Source of the DNA: Silene latifolia | Taxonomy: Eukaryota; Streptophyta; Magnoliopsida; Caryophyllales; Caryophyllaceae | Direction of reading: 5' to 3' | Length of the DNA stretch: 64,000 nt | Assembly (NCBI RefSeq): GCF_048544455.1 | Contig: NC_133538.1 | Location: forward strand, 455,527,311 to 455,591,310 | Shown: in pieces, positions 34,343-45,213 of the stretch | Numbering within the stretch: the stretch's first letter is position 1 | Layout of the letters: each line of letters opens with the position of its first letter | The notes under the pieces: model-generated | Databases searched by the model: none | What the model saw: only the letters and a program-made list of their open reading frames with translations | What the model was told of the DNA's origin: nothing | Made by a program: the position numbers and the translations under genes

Positions 34343-36742
34343 TTACATGTCCAAAACATAAAAATCGGCCGGAAATAAGAACTTATCAACTTCTACCAAC
34401 ACATCCTCTACAAGGCCCTTGGGGTGAATTGTGGAACGGTCCGCGAATTGTATCACAATATTGGTCCTAGACAAGGGAGGCAATTCTAAGGTCTCATAAA
34501 TGGAATAAGGCATGACATTAATAGAGGACCCCGAGTCTAGCATAGCTCTAGCAAAAGCTTTGCCTCCAATTGAGCACGGTATAGTTAGCATGCCCGAATC
34601 ATTGCACTTTTTGGGAAGATTTTGTTTTAAAATTGCCGAGACATGCCTACTAACCGTGACTCTTTCAACTCCTTTCCTTGGATTCCGTTTAGGGGTGCAA
34701 AGTTCTTTGAGGAACTTTGCATACCTAGGAACGGTGTTAATGATAGTAAAAAAAGGGACGTTGACCTCACATTTCCAAAAAGTCTCATAAAGATCGGTGT
34801 CTTTATCAAACTTCTTGGGACTTGTGAGGGCACTAGGAAATGGTACCTCCGGTTCGTACTCTTGTTCAATCTCTTTGAGTTGATCCTTTGTGTTGGTGCT
34901 TCCTTCCTTTCCTTTGTCAATGCTCCAAGGACTCTTTTCTTTTTCCTCATTAGCTTTTGAAGATGATCCTTTCTCTTGTTCAACCACAAGCTCCTCTTCA
35001 ATTTGCTCTTCAATGTCAATAACCTTTTCTTGTGACTTGCCCCTTCTCTTCTTCTTGGGAGGGGATTCTAAAGTTCTCCCCTTCCTCAATGTCATAGCAC
35101 TAGCATTCTCTCTAGGAGGAAATGTAGTGGAGGGAATAGAAGTTGAGGTCCTTTGATTTTTCTTGGCAAGTTCTTGAACAATTTGGCCAAGTTGGACTTC
35201 AAGGTTGGCAACCTTGGCATCACTAACACTCTTGTCGACATCAATCTTGTCAAGCCTCTTGTTCGTTTTGACTTGCTCTTGCAAAATGTTCTTAAGCAAG
35301 TCTTGAACATTTGGTTCTTTTTGAGAATTGTTGTTGTTACCTTGATTGCCAAATTGGGATGATTGACCTTGGTTTTGGTTTCTACCTTGGTTGTTGAAAT
35401 TCCCATTCCTATTTCCTTCTTGATTGAAATTCTCATTCCTATTTTCTTGAGAGTTTGAACCTTGACCTTGTCGGGAATTTTGGTCCCTCAAGTGGTTGAA
35501 TTGACCATTCACAAAGCTCTTTGAGGTGACACCACCCCAACCAAGTCTAGGATTGTCTCTACTCCCAACATTGTAATTGTTGCCACTAGGGTCATAATTG
35601 TAGTATCCTCCTCCGGAAGGATTCCTAGCATTGTAATTCCCATACCCCATTGCACTTACATTCTCCACTCCAATTCCTTCTTCAATCATGATGGGGCAAT
35701 TTTCCTCCAAATGAGGACCTTGATAATAGTTGCATTCCACTTGATTTCCCCTTCCCCCATCCTTGCTTGGATTGTTCACTATCATATTCTTCACTAAGTG
35801 AGTCAAATCATTCACACTTTGCTCAAGGTTTTGAGTAGATGAGGAAGAGGTTCCCATTGAAGAAGTATTCCTTGTTCCCTTTTGAGTTCTTCCATAATTC
35901 GTCGTAGTAGAGGCAAGTCTCTCAATGATTTCCTTGGCATCCACTATGGAAAAATTTTCCAACCCTCCTCCGGTAGCGGAATTGACCATTCTTTGATCAT
36001 CTTGGCCTAGCCCTTCATAGAAGTTCACAAGAAGATCATGATCGCTCAACCCGTGGTATGGGCATTGAGCTACCAACTTTTTAAACCTCTCCCAATACTC
36101 ATGCATGGTTTCACCATTGAGGTCTTGTTCTATAGTAGTAATGGCCTTCTTAGCACGGTTGTGACGGGCATCGGGGTAATACTTCTCAAGAAAAGCCGCC
36201 TTCATTTCCTTCCAAGTTCTTATAGATCCCGGATCAAGACAAAAGAGCCAATCTTTGGCCGAATCCAACAAAGAAAATGGGAAGGCCCGTAATTTCAATT
36301 GATCCTTCGTTACCCCATTTGGAATAGCACCTTCACACATCATGTGAAATTCCGAAAGGTGACGGTTTAGGTCATTCCCCGCATGGCCATGGAACTTAGG
36401 CAAGTTATGGATAAAGAAGCCTTTGAGTTAGAAATTTGCATTGGCTCCTAAAGGGGGGTAGGTGATACACAAGGGTTGCTCATCATAATTCCTTGCTCGT
36501 ATCTCCCGGATGGTTCTCGTGTCATTCGCCATAGGGGGATACTCTACTTCAATCGGATTTACTTCAATAGGTTCTTCTAAAGGTGCTTCTAAAGGTGCTT
36601 CTTCTACTCTATGTTCTCTTTGTGCTCTTTGGTACCAAGGATTAGTAAATAACCACGAATATGCTCCAAAAGCGTCCTCTTCCACGGGGGTTGATTCACC
36701 GTGTCGTGGAGAGCTAAACATAAACCTTCGCATTACACACAC
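34343..36742 (-). pseudogene. Athila gag and protease
   Basis: The frame starts at 36742 and contains a TAG at 36428, then continues in phase for 686 codons. The gag retrotransposon domain is clear: KLRAFPFSLLDSAKDWL, WKEMKAAFLEKYYP and MHEYWERFKKLVAQCPYHGLSD. A zinc-knuckle position reads CNYYQGPHLEENC, missing the second Cys. A long Asn/Gln/Gly-rich region follows. The protease has the active-site motif AMLDSGSSINVMP near the end. The frame stops at a TAA (34343) within the protease. Gag forms the particle; the protease would cut the polyprotein. Confidence 0.85.
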
Positions 36743-36833
36743 AAGTTAGAACTTCCACTTACTTATCCAAAACAAAGAGAAGAGAGATAACTAACATGTA
36801 ATTTAACAATCAAGCTTTTAGCTATGTTGCCCT

Positions 36834-36851
36834 TCCCCGGCAATGGCGCCA
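36834..36851 (-). promoter_or_regulatory. Athila primer-binding site (tRNA-Asp type)
   Basis: The minus-strand sequence TGGCGCCATTGCCGGGGA lies five bases from the 5' LTR. It differs by one base from the tRNA-Asp-complementary site known for Athila and related gypsy elements. Confidence 0.88.
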
Positions 36852-36856
36852 AAATT

Positions 36857-38414
36857 TGGTAGAGAAAAACTGGAGTCGTAAAAAGCTAGAATTAACCTAT
36901 CAAATTAACAATTTATAAACCAAACTCAACTCTACACTATGCAATTAAGAATAGTAGCAAAGGGAAGTAAGGGTCGAACCCAAGAGAAGGGATTAAGACT
37001 AAGAACTTGAATTGTAAACTATTGGCTACTAAGTAGGTCTATACTACTAATTAAGATACTAATGACAATTTAAACTTAACAAAAGGCACTAATCACAAAC
37101 AATGGGTATTAACAAAGATTAACTAGTAGGAAACATGGATGAAAAAGGATTGATTTTGGGAAACAAACATGGAAATATGAGTAAAGATTGAAGATCTTCC
37201 TATTGAGACAATTCCACAAACAACTAGTGTGCAAGATTCAATATAAAGGGGAAAACTTGATGCAATTCTCTCTTAGTAACCAAACAATGATAAAGTTTGA
37301 CTCTTTTATTTCTCTCTTACAATATTTTACCCAATACTATCACCTCAAGAGGTTGATACATGTAAATTAAACCATCCACATATACCCTTCAAGCTTAAGC
37401 AACAAATCATTAAACCATGAAAAGAGACTAAGCATGAGCATTAAGAAATTGCCAAAAGATGAAGCTAGGATCAATTCCTCATAAGATTAAACCATACAAA
37501 TGAGTAAAAGACATGGACTTTTCTATTTGTGGTAAGAATCCTTTAAACCAATTCAACAAACAACATACTTGCTTCAACAATCCCAACTAAATTAAACAAT
37601 TTCCTTAGGATTTGCACTAGTCAAGTAAATAAGATGTAAGAGTGATCAATTCATGCATTCATCTACTCAACATAAGAAATAAAGCACAAGAAAAGAGCAT
37701 TAGATAAATTAAGAGAGGTTTAAGAGTCTTACAATACCAAAGTTGGATACTTTGATCAAATTACATCAAGCAAAGGGAAGATTAGCCTTCCATCTTCTTA
37801 GAAAAACCCAAGAATTGAAGAAAGATTAACATCCAAAGCTAAAAGATTACAACTTTCACCCAAAATAAAGTGTTCTTCCTACTACAAGTTTTTTAGAGAT
37901 TATTCAATAATTAGATGATAACTAGGTCTTCAAACAAGAGGAGTATTTATAGGGCTGCACGAAATTCTAGGGTAATACGGAAATTTGGGCTTCCATTTAA
38001 GCCAACGGGCTAAACAAAAGTCACGAGTACAGCACATCGGCAGACTGCCGTGTCAGACTGCAGTGGCTGGTGGCAGTCTGCCAAAATTCCTGAATGCGAA
38101 TTAATTCTTCACTTCCTCAACACGAGTTCTCCACTACTTAGCCTTCATGCTTCCTATCAAGGAATGTTGGCTCCGCAACTGGTTCATGTAAGGTCGTCTC
38201 CGCGTGATTGCTTGCCTACAAGGGTGGCTAGAGGTTCGTGCTCGGGATTCCGGGTTCTCTCCTCATACCAAGCTCCACACATGAATCAAGAGGCATTAGT
38301 TATGACAATCATCGGGACGGGAAGATTAACTCTTTATTCCGACAAAATGACCCTTAATTAAGACATACTTGGCCTAAGAAGGCCCTAGTGACTCGACACT
38401 TTTTGACTCTATCA
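36857..38414 (-). repeat. 5' LTR of Athila element
   Basis: 1558 bases. Relative to the 3' LTR it lacks about 20 bases inside the palindrome module near 38051. The deleted segment lies between two palindrome copies, as expected for slippage between repeats. Confidence 0.93.
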
Positions 38415-39143
38415 CTCCTCCTGAACCAACTCAATACTTTCAGTATGTTCAACATCAACATGTTTTAAAAAAATCTCCGGTGTAGGAGAAAAGGTGGGAA
38501 CTTCTGCTGTCCCAGAAATTTCATCATGGGGAGTTCCCGTCTGGATGGTTTTTGTGGTGAGGGTGCGGACCCTCATAAAAGACATGGACCTTGGGTGATA
38601 GAAACTCGAATTGTTGCCTTGTAGCAAATTATCGTAATCTTGAGATGATATATTTAGTGCATTATGAGGTCGCTTCTTGCTAGTGAAGCGGAGTTGTGGT
38701 GAACTTGAGTTAATTGAGGAGGACTGACCGACCTCAGAATCCTTCACGGTTTTATTTGGCTCCCTGCTACTTTTGGAATCCTTAGGTGCCGCTGGTGATG
38801 TAATGGGAACACAATCAGAAGCCAACGATGGACACGCCAAATGCTTCTTATCTTTCTTTTCACTGCCAGAACCCAACTGTGATGATGCACAACTAGCCTC
38901 GTCCATAATCTCCACCATATCTTCCTCTTTACGGTGGAGAGGAGAACCAACTTCTTGACTTTGGGGAGGAAACACCAACACTTTCCCTGCTCGAACATCA
39001 TTTGCAGTCAACGAGTCAACAATAACACGCTTACCATTTGCACAGGGGACACGTTCAGGACACAGTTGCTGCTTCTGTCCTAACTTCTCAGTACTAGAGT
39101 CCAAATGTGACGATGCACAACTTACTACTGCATCGACCGTCAT
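38415..39143 (-). pseudogene. TPR protein, low-complexity middle region
   Basis: This continues the TPR gene after one frame change in a G-run near 39144-39150. It is Ser-, Lys- and Glu-rich with no known domain. It contains an internal duplication: NGKRVI.DSL..NDVRAGK.LV.P occurs at the end of the preceding segment and again here, followed by matching SPLH.KE and SCASS.L.S.EK blocks. The frame runs into the Athila LTR at 38414, where the LTR supplies the stop. The coding sequence resumes in phase at 25661 on the far side once one copy of the CTCCT duplication is discounted. Confidence 0.65.
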
Positions 39144-39187
39144 CTCCCCCCATCAGCTTCTTTACCATGGAGAGGAGAAACAACTTC

Positions 39188-39850
39188 TCAATTTTGAAGA
39201 GGAGACACTAACATTTTCCCTGCTCGAACATCATTAGTATCCAAAGAAGCATCAATAACCCGCTTACCATTTTTGTTTATTACTTGTGACTGACGAACAA
39301 CTTCCAGTTCTCGAATAATTTCCTTATTAAGAGGTTCAGCCAAGCGTGCCTCTTCTAAAGCAGTATGAGCCTCTGGAAACCTGTTCAATTTTTTAAGGGC
39401 CACAGCTTTCCGAAAGAGAGCTTTAGCATTACTAGGGAAAAAATTTAAAACCAGAGAACAATAGATCAAAGCTTCCTCAAAACCTTGGAGCTTATTAGCA
39501 CAAGCTGCTAGATTTAAACACAAAGAAACAGCGAGAGATATGATTGTGTTTAAATCAAACTCAAAATTATCTTTAAGAGACGAACAAAGTAAACGGCACG
39601 CGGTGTCGTAACAGCCACCTGCCTGACCAAACTGATTTTGTCGGAAAAGGTTATTACCTAATTCTTTAAGCACTTGAATTTGAGAGAAAGGGGAAGCAAC
39701 CTGGGTAGAAGCTTTCATAAAACGAATTTCCTCATCCGACAAATTATCGCCACCATGAAATAAAACAAAAAATTCAAGAAAGTTTGTGGCAGAAAAGGAA
39801 GGAAAACTTGCAGACGATGTCATAACTAAGCAACCACGTTTACGCGACAA
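39188..39850 (-). pseudogene. TPR domain protein, N-terminal part
   Basis: 220 codons from the ATG at 39850 (the MTSSASFPSF ATG at 39820 is an alternative). Three helical repeat units follow: KELGNNLFRQNQFGQAGGCYDTACRLL, then AVSLCLNLAACANKLQGFEEALIYCSLVL, then AKALFRKAVALKKLNRFPEAHTALEEA. This matches the three-TPR clamp used by Hsp90/Hsp70 co-chaperones and TPR immunophilins. The last unit has the KALFRKAVAL pattern typical of the third TPR. No isomerase domain is seen. The frame ends at a TGA (39188); homology to the next segment resumes immediately after it, so the stop is a lesion. The exact host orthologue is not recognised. Confidence 0.7.
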
Positions 39851-40361
39851 CCAAACCGAAACTTAAAGCAACCCAGAAGAAATCCAAAAACAGTAATTAA
39901 ACATTAAATAAAAGCAGCGCAAAGAAAACAGAAATCAGACCATATATTTCATAAAAGAGGGAATGCAGCACATAAGCGAGAGACTTACTGATGATGATTG
40001 AAACACAGGCGAGTTTCGCGATACAAACTGATACGCCGCCGAAGTAACGATGGATAGAGAACCAATCAAAGGAAGACGGAGTCTCTCACCGGCGACCAAG
40101 AGAGATTTAGTAGTGGCCGTCGGCGAGAGGAGGAAATTGTGGTTGGCGGCGGATTAGCGGTGGGATTTTTGGGGGTATTTTTTGGGGATTTTTTAAGCGG
40201 TGGATTCAGTTCCTTGATGGTTTCTTTGTTATTTCATGTTAGTGGGCCATACCATACATAAGAAACCATTTTTCTCTACAAGATGATTATTATAATCTAA
40301 GACACCATTGAACTACTTATATGGTTACTTATTAATATTTATTAATTATTCCTTATCTATA

Positions 40362-40374
40362 TTTTCTAGTAGTG
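40362..40374 (-). repeat. CACTA right terminal inverted repeat
   Basis: TTTTCTAGTAGTG, the exact 13-base complement of the left end, followed by TTG (40375-40377). Confidence 0.93.
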
Positions 40375-41438
40375 TTGGAGCGTTTTTCCGTCATTTTTCC
40401 TACATACATTATGGAAAATCCCGAGTAAGGCGGAGCTAGATAATGAGAATTGAAGCTAAAGTTTTCATGTCATGTTAATTTACAAGTTCCGACGCGAGTA
40501 ATAAAGGTCACATGTCATTCCGTGCTCAAAAGAATAAAATAAGATTGAGTTACATGTTAGCGTGAAGATGGATACATGATTATGGTCGAGCTCATTTGAA
40601 GTTGGGTTTCTATGCCAAACTAAGTTGGGTTACATGGCATTCCGAGTTCAAAATAATGGATTACGATGAAGTTACATGCTATAGTTAAGATGGTTTCTAA
40701 GCTGAAATGGTGACGGAATCATGCCCGTATGAGCCTAGCTACGACCCGAGCCAATTGAGCTAAGCATGTGTGATGATTGAGTGTTTCTACAACCGCCTTA
40801 ACTTGGCCAAGCATGATGACTATTGGGGTTACACTCTAGCACGCACAAACCAGAAAAATGCAGCCACGAGCCTAGCCATGACGCCTCAAGAGTGTAGTTG
40901 TATGATACGAGCTATAGGTGATGCGTAGGTGGTTATGCGTGGTGTTTGGAGCAGCCACGGCTGACCATAGCTGGTGCACGTGGTGGCCAGCATGGTGGAG
41001 GGTGGTGTGCGTGATGTTACAAGCCATAACAGCCAGCCCATAGTCGAGTCCCATGCCGAAATTTACGACGGGGTTTCATGCTTATATGAAGACGAACTAC
41101 ATGCTATTTTAAGACCGTTTTATACGCTGGAAGGGTGGTGGAACCCAGCCTCACTCGAGCCTAGATACTGACTAGTGACTACCGTGGTCTGGTGTTAGCT
41201 ATGTGCTTCCCTGATCGGGTTTTCAACCCCTACCCACCGGGGTGGCTGCCACCTTCAGATTATGTGGAAAGTCAAGCTTCTTACGTCCCCGATCGGGGAC
41301 ACCAACCCCGACCCGTCAATGTGGCAGCAGCCATGCTGAAATGGCGTCCGTTCAGCTCCCAAGACCATTCCTATATAAATACAAGTACTAGTTTCGTGTG
41401 ATGCATATTATATTCGGCCGTCATTTCGCTATTGTTAG
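40375..41438. other. Spacer between CACTA and copia elements
   Basis: The first part to 41128 repeats 11889-12648. From 41129 to 41438 the sequence is new. It contains a TATATAAAT box near 41373-41381 and is interrupted at 41438 by the copia element, continuing at 52820. It could be the promoter side of another LTR. No gene was found. Confidence 0.5.
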
Positions 41439-42966
41439 TGTTGAGTTTATGGATTCAAGTACCTAAGAGGGAGAGGGGGTGAATTAGGTACTATTTTAAA
41501 AATTGTAACTCCAACTTTATTGAATTAAAGTGAGTTACGAGGACACAAGAGATGAGAAGATACTTTGAATAATATTGAAAGATTGAACAAGTATCACAAT
41601 GAATGTTTGCTGAAGTATGAAAGTAACAATCGTTCTGACTGTATCTATTTGTCTCAGTTTGTGGAATATGACAGCAGACCAAATGCGACAGTATGATGAA
41701 CTGTTACTTCTAAGGTTAAGCAAAGCAAAGCAAACAAACAAAGTAAATTGCAGCGGAAATAAAGTAAAACAAATGAACACGAGATTTTTGAATTGGTTCG
41801 GCAAATACTCAAGTGCCTACGTCCAATCTACCCTTTTTATTGCTTTCTTTTAGTGATCTACTCCGACAACTAAAAGACCCTTACAATAAAAGACACCAAC
41901 CTACTCCGGTTGTAAAGCTAGTACAAGAACTACTCCGTTCGTATGACAAGCTAACTCGCAACCTACTCCGGTTGCCAACTCACAACCTACTCCGGTTGCC
42001 AAGAGTAAAAGACTACTCCGTCCTAAACTCTACTAACACACTTAGAATGTTATAGGATCAAGTTTCCACTAACACATTCTTAACAAAGAATAGAGATGGA
42101 CAACTTTTACAAGATCAACAATTCATAAGCAAGAGAGTTTAGTATAGAAAAGCAACAGTAGTCACGACTGTAACAACTTGAAGACACTTGAAAACTTTTA
42201 AAGGTTTTTGCAAATAAACACGATTTTTAGGCTTAAAAACAATTTGCAAAGATGGAAGAATTAATTCAGAAAAGTCTTGAGATTTAATGAAGGATGGGCT
42301 CGCCTTTTATAGAGGAAATGGGTGAGGTGGTTGCTAGGGTTTTGAAGGGTCAAAGACCTCACATGTGAAGGGCAATAGCAACCACCCAAAACTTGCACCA
42401 AAGAGGGCTCTTTTGCAAAGGTAAGAATAGGGAAAGATGGTTTGAAAGATATCCTTAAAAGCTCATGCAAATTCAGAAAACAAAGGGAGAAAAGACAAGT
42501 CACATGATGACAAGTTAACACTAAAATGGCAAAAAGCATTCTTTGTTTTCTTAAAGAACCAAAGGGTTGAATTTGCATAAAGAGGAAACATTTTGAAAAT
42601 AATAATTCAAACCACTCTTTATTGAAGACCATCTCCTTAATAAAAATCTGATTTTTATCTTTGAAAAATAAGAGTCATGTGAGAGCATTTGAAAGATAAA
42701 AGGGGACTTCAAGTTTTACGAATTGTGGCAACAATCCAAGCAGCTGTTTACTCGTGAAAGCAACAGTCGTCTGGACTGTTTCTATTACTCTAATATACTC
42801 TACTTTCTCACTTGTACATTAGATGACACATGACTTAATACAATGGGATTAATAACAACTTCAACAATTCTTAATCCATGCTTCATATGATCATATATCC
42901 TGAAAAGGTAAACTAAGATGACACAAATCAAATGGGCATGTTATCATCAACATAAGGAACATAACA
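41439..42966 (-). repeat. 3' LTR of copia element
   Basis: 1528 bases, TGTTGAG...ATAACA. It pairs with 51291-52814 with few differences. It carries CAACAGT(n)ACTGTTG-type inverted repeats at 41624-41645, 41687-41707, 42153-42173 and 42761-42780. Three CTACTCCGGTTG repeats lie at 41908-41998. Confidence 0.93.
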
Positions 42967-42981
42967 AATTCCCCCTTTGAT
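42967..42981 (-). promoter_or_regulatory. Polypurine tract of copia element
   Basis: Minus-strand CATCAAAGGGGGAAT abuts the 3' LTR. A second similar tract (GAGGGGGAAA on the minus strand) is near 43209-43219. Confidence 0.85.
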
Positions 42982-43795
42982 GATGACAAGCCCCAAACGA
43001 ATGTATAAGCAATGTAAACACCTTGATTCAAGATTTTAAGCAAACAAGATCAAATGAGAGAAGGGACAATATTACCTTACCTAAGGCAAAAGCTAGAATC
43101 AAACTACCATGACAATTTTACATTGCCCCAAAACAAGAATCAAGCTAAGAAGGTTAGGCAAGACATTAGTTAATCAATAGCAAGGAGATTAAGAGCATGA
43201 GTTTACCTTTTCCCCCTCTTGACATCAGCAAACGGATAGGGATGTCAAAAGCATTAGAGTGCAGATATTTCACGAGAAAACACAAAAAGACACATGTAAT
43301 CGTGACAAGGTAACAAGGTCAACATAAACAAAGATTAAACATAAGTTAATCAAAGTTCAACATGGCTAAAGAAAGTTTAAAATACACCACCACATGTCAA
43401 AATAACAAGCAAAGAAAATATTGTTTTAGAAAGGCACAACCAAGGTGGGACAAAATGAAAGGGCACGGGTAAAAGGTTAAGAGGGCCGAGAGTAAAAGGG
43501 ATAGGCTAAGGGGAGGAAGCTTGTTTACCATCCGAGCCACTACCCAAAGGATCATCATCCACATGAGCATCATCACCAACTTCTTTTGTTGACACAAGGG
43601 TGGAAATGATATCCACCTCTCCACGGATGAGGTCCACTGTAGAAGCAAGGGCCGAGAGTGCCAAGTCCTTTTGTCAAGTATCTTCCTTAAGCCACGCACT
43701 CAACTCAGCCACGGCATTAAGCACTTCCCGCATACTACCCGAATTCAGTTGACTAGACGACCCAACCTCCGGGTCCTTCTTAATTTTCACCGAAA

Positions 43796-45213
43796 TTAAT
43801 TCATCATTTTCAATTTTGATAAGCATCTTCCCATTTGACCATCACTCATAACATCACACATATCCAAAGAACCCAAGCTAGTATTCACTAAAACCCCTTG
43901 TGCCTTGAGCACAACCGACAACCACATTCCATAGGGTAAGTGAATTATGCTAGAAGAGGGTCTACGAAGTTTGGTCGAGATGAGATGAAAACGCTTAAAC
44001 ATTAACCGACTAGGTTCACCTTCTTATGGGTTGCAATGTGATAAATGAGGTATTGTTGGGCTATGGTGAGTTTTCCCCTATCACCCGAGGGATAAATTGA
44101 GTGACAAAGCATATTAAAAATGATGCGAAGAGGAGGGGGTATTTGGGTGTTGCTCACTGGACCGGGAGAAACAGTTTTGGGACACACAACTTGGGCGACA
44201 TTAAGTGGTGAGGCATAAGGTAAAGCGACCCATGTTTCGGAGGGGAGTTTGTCGTAACCTCCGACTGAAATATCAAGGGCGGTAGCAAAATTAGATTGAG
44301 ACAGTTTAAGAGGCTTACCGTTCACCTTAGCCGTAAGAGATTCACCCGACTTATCAACACGAACAGTTGCAAAGAACTGAATCACCTCGCTCACAAACAC
44401 CGGTTCACGCATTTCCAATAATTTTTCCCAACCTTTAGCTAAGACCATGTCACGGACTGAATGAAACGCAGGCGGCTCAAACCAGGTTTGGTTGTAAACC
44501 CGAGGAGAGTGAATTGCTTTGATGTTCATCAACCTCTCACAGTTTTTGTAAATGGAGGTAGGGAGGTCTATACTCTCAAGGTGATCCCAAACAATGGCCA
44601 AGTCCCATTTCGAGGTTAGGGAGACCGGATCAGAGGGAGAAAGGTATACAAGCTTTTTCTTCAATGGTTTTGATTTTTTCTGGGGAGGTTCATTGAGAGT
44701 TTCAGTTGGAGTATCAACAATGGGGTTTTCGATGTTACTTTGTTCGACATTTTCTGAAATTGGGGGTAAATGGGATGAAGAGGCTTTTTCTTTCCTTTTG
44801 TTGTTCTCTTTCGCCGGAGTCGGGTCAGACTCACCGGACTTGGTAGGATTCTCATTCAAATCAAACTCGGTTTCTTCTTCAACATCTTCAACAACCACCG
44901 TAACCGGTTCAGAGGAAGAACTCGGAACAGTGGAGCTTTTCTTCCGACCTCCTCGTGTTCGCCGTCCTACCATAATGGAGATGGGGATGTCGTCGGATGA
45001 TGGTGGGTCAGTGGGAGTCGGTGATGGTTGTGGGTTTGGTGGATCTGGGTTTGTTGAAGGAGTCGTGTTTGAGGTGTGAGGAGGGAATGCGTAGGAGATT
45101 TTGGTTGAAGTCATTGTTGGAGTTGTTGATGTCGGTGGGTGTGACATGACAGGTGGTGAGGTCAAGTTTGTTGGTTTGATGGGTATGTGGGTATTGAAAG
45201 ATGTCTTGACCAT
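43796..45213 (-). pseudogene. Extra 3' ORF of copia element (env position), frame-shifted
   Basis: The first frame (45213-44002, 403 codons) starts with a Pro/Thr/Ser-rich segment, then acidic and Lys-rich stretches, then a conserved-looking globular part (SDPVSLTSKWDLAIVWDHLE, FATALDISVGGYDKLPSE, PPLRIIFNMLCHSIYP). It stops at a TAA overlapping the ATG of a second frame (44002-43796: MFKRFHLISTKLRRPSSSI). Read together they resemble the plant transposon-protein domain found in extra ORFs of plant retrotransposons. The TAATG overlap may be a one-base lesion or a coupled arrangement. No signal peptide or membrane segment is visible. Function unknown. Confidence 0.65.

Larger units (their letters stand above)
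25662..38414 (-). mobile_element. Athila-type Ty3/gypsy retrotransposon, full length with ORF3
   Basis: A complete 12.75 kb element on the minus strand: 5' LTR 36857-38414, primer site 36834-36851, gag, protease, reverse transcriptase, integrase, a 3' extra ORF (28151-29827), polypurine tract 27240-27252, 3' LTR 25662-27239, and CTCCT duplicated at 25657-25661 and 38415-38419. Gene order and the extra 3' ORF are those of the Athila lineage. Gag-pol has several stops and frame changes, so this copy cannot encode its own enzymes, but integrase and ORF3 remain open. Confidence 0.93.
25145..40215 (-). pseudogene. Retroposed TPR-protein gene, split by Athila
   Basis: On the minus strand a gene body runs from 40215 through a 5' untranslated region, a TPR-coding frame, a Ser/Lys-rich region and a 3' untranslated region to a run of 19 A (25146-25164). 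Both ends are flanked by CAAAGAAACCATC (plus strand 25132-25144 and 40216-40228). Poly(A) plus a 13-base duplication is the signature of LINE-mediated retroposition. The coding part has no introns. A GTAAGT...AG segment near 39868-39987 may be an unspliced leader intron, which would be unusual for a retrocopy. The flanking word also resembles CACTA sub-terminal repeats, so the duplication could be partly coincidental. Confidence 0.62.
22360..40374. mobile_element. CACTA (En/Spm) DNA transposon with nested insertions
   Basis: It begins CACTACTAGAAAA and ends with the exact reverse complement TTTTCTAGTAGTG, flanked by TTG on both sides. A three-base duplication and CACTA ends are diagnostic of the CMC superfamily. 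Copy A carries the unoccupied site (GGAATTGGAGCG). Sub-terminal repeats of the TGGTTTCT/AGAAACCA type fill 22384-22640 and 40216-40330. No transposase is seen, so it is non-autonomous. Without the TPR retrocopy and the Athila element it would be about 2.9 kb. Confidence 0.92.
12649..41128. repeat. Tandem duplication unit, copy B, enlarged by the CACTA insertion
   Basis: This is the second copy of the unit beginning at 2162. Removing the CACTA element (22360-40374) and one TTG target duplication leaves about 10.46 kb, nearly the length of copy A. Differences include loss of most of a GA microsatellite, an expanded TA microsatellite at 21922-21981, a deletion of roughly 130 bases after 19955 relative to copy A, and separate nonsense mutations. 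The nested insertion and its ATGAG target duplication are identical in both copies, so the duplication happened after that insertion. Confidence 0.85.

Noticed and set aside
38415..39850. Active host TPR gene
   Set aside because: It has a stop, a frame change and a 12.7 kb insertion, and lies within a transposon.
41535..41804. Paired short frames in both copia LTRs (also 51383-51652)
   Set aside because: Present only because the LTRs are duplicates; no domain, and the opposite strand is equally open.
44594..45079. 161-codon plus-strand open frame
   Set aside because: It is antisense to the Pro/Ser/Thr-rich start of the copia 3' ORF; low-complexity shadow.
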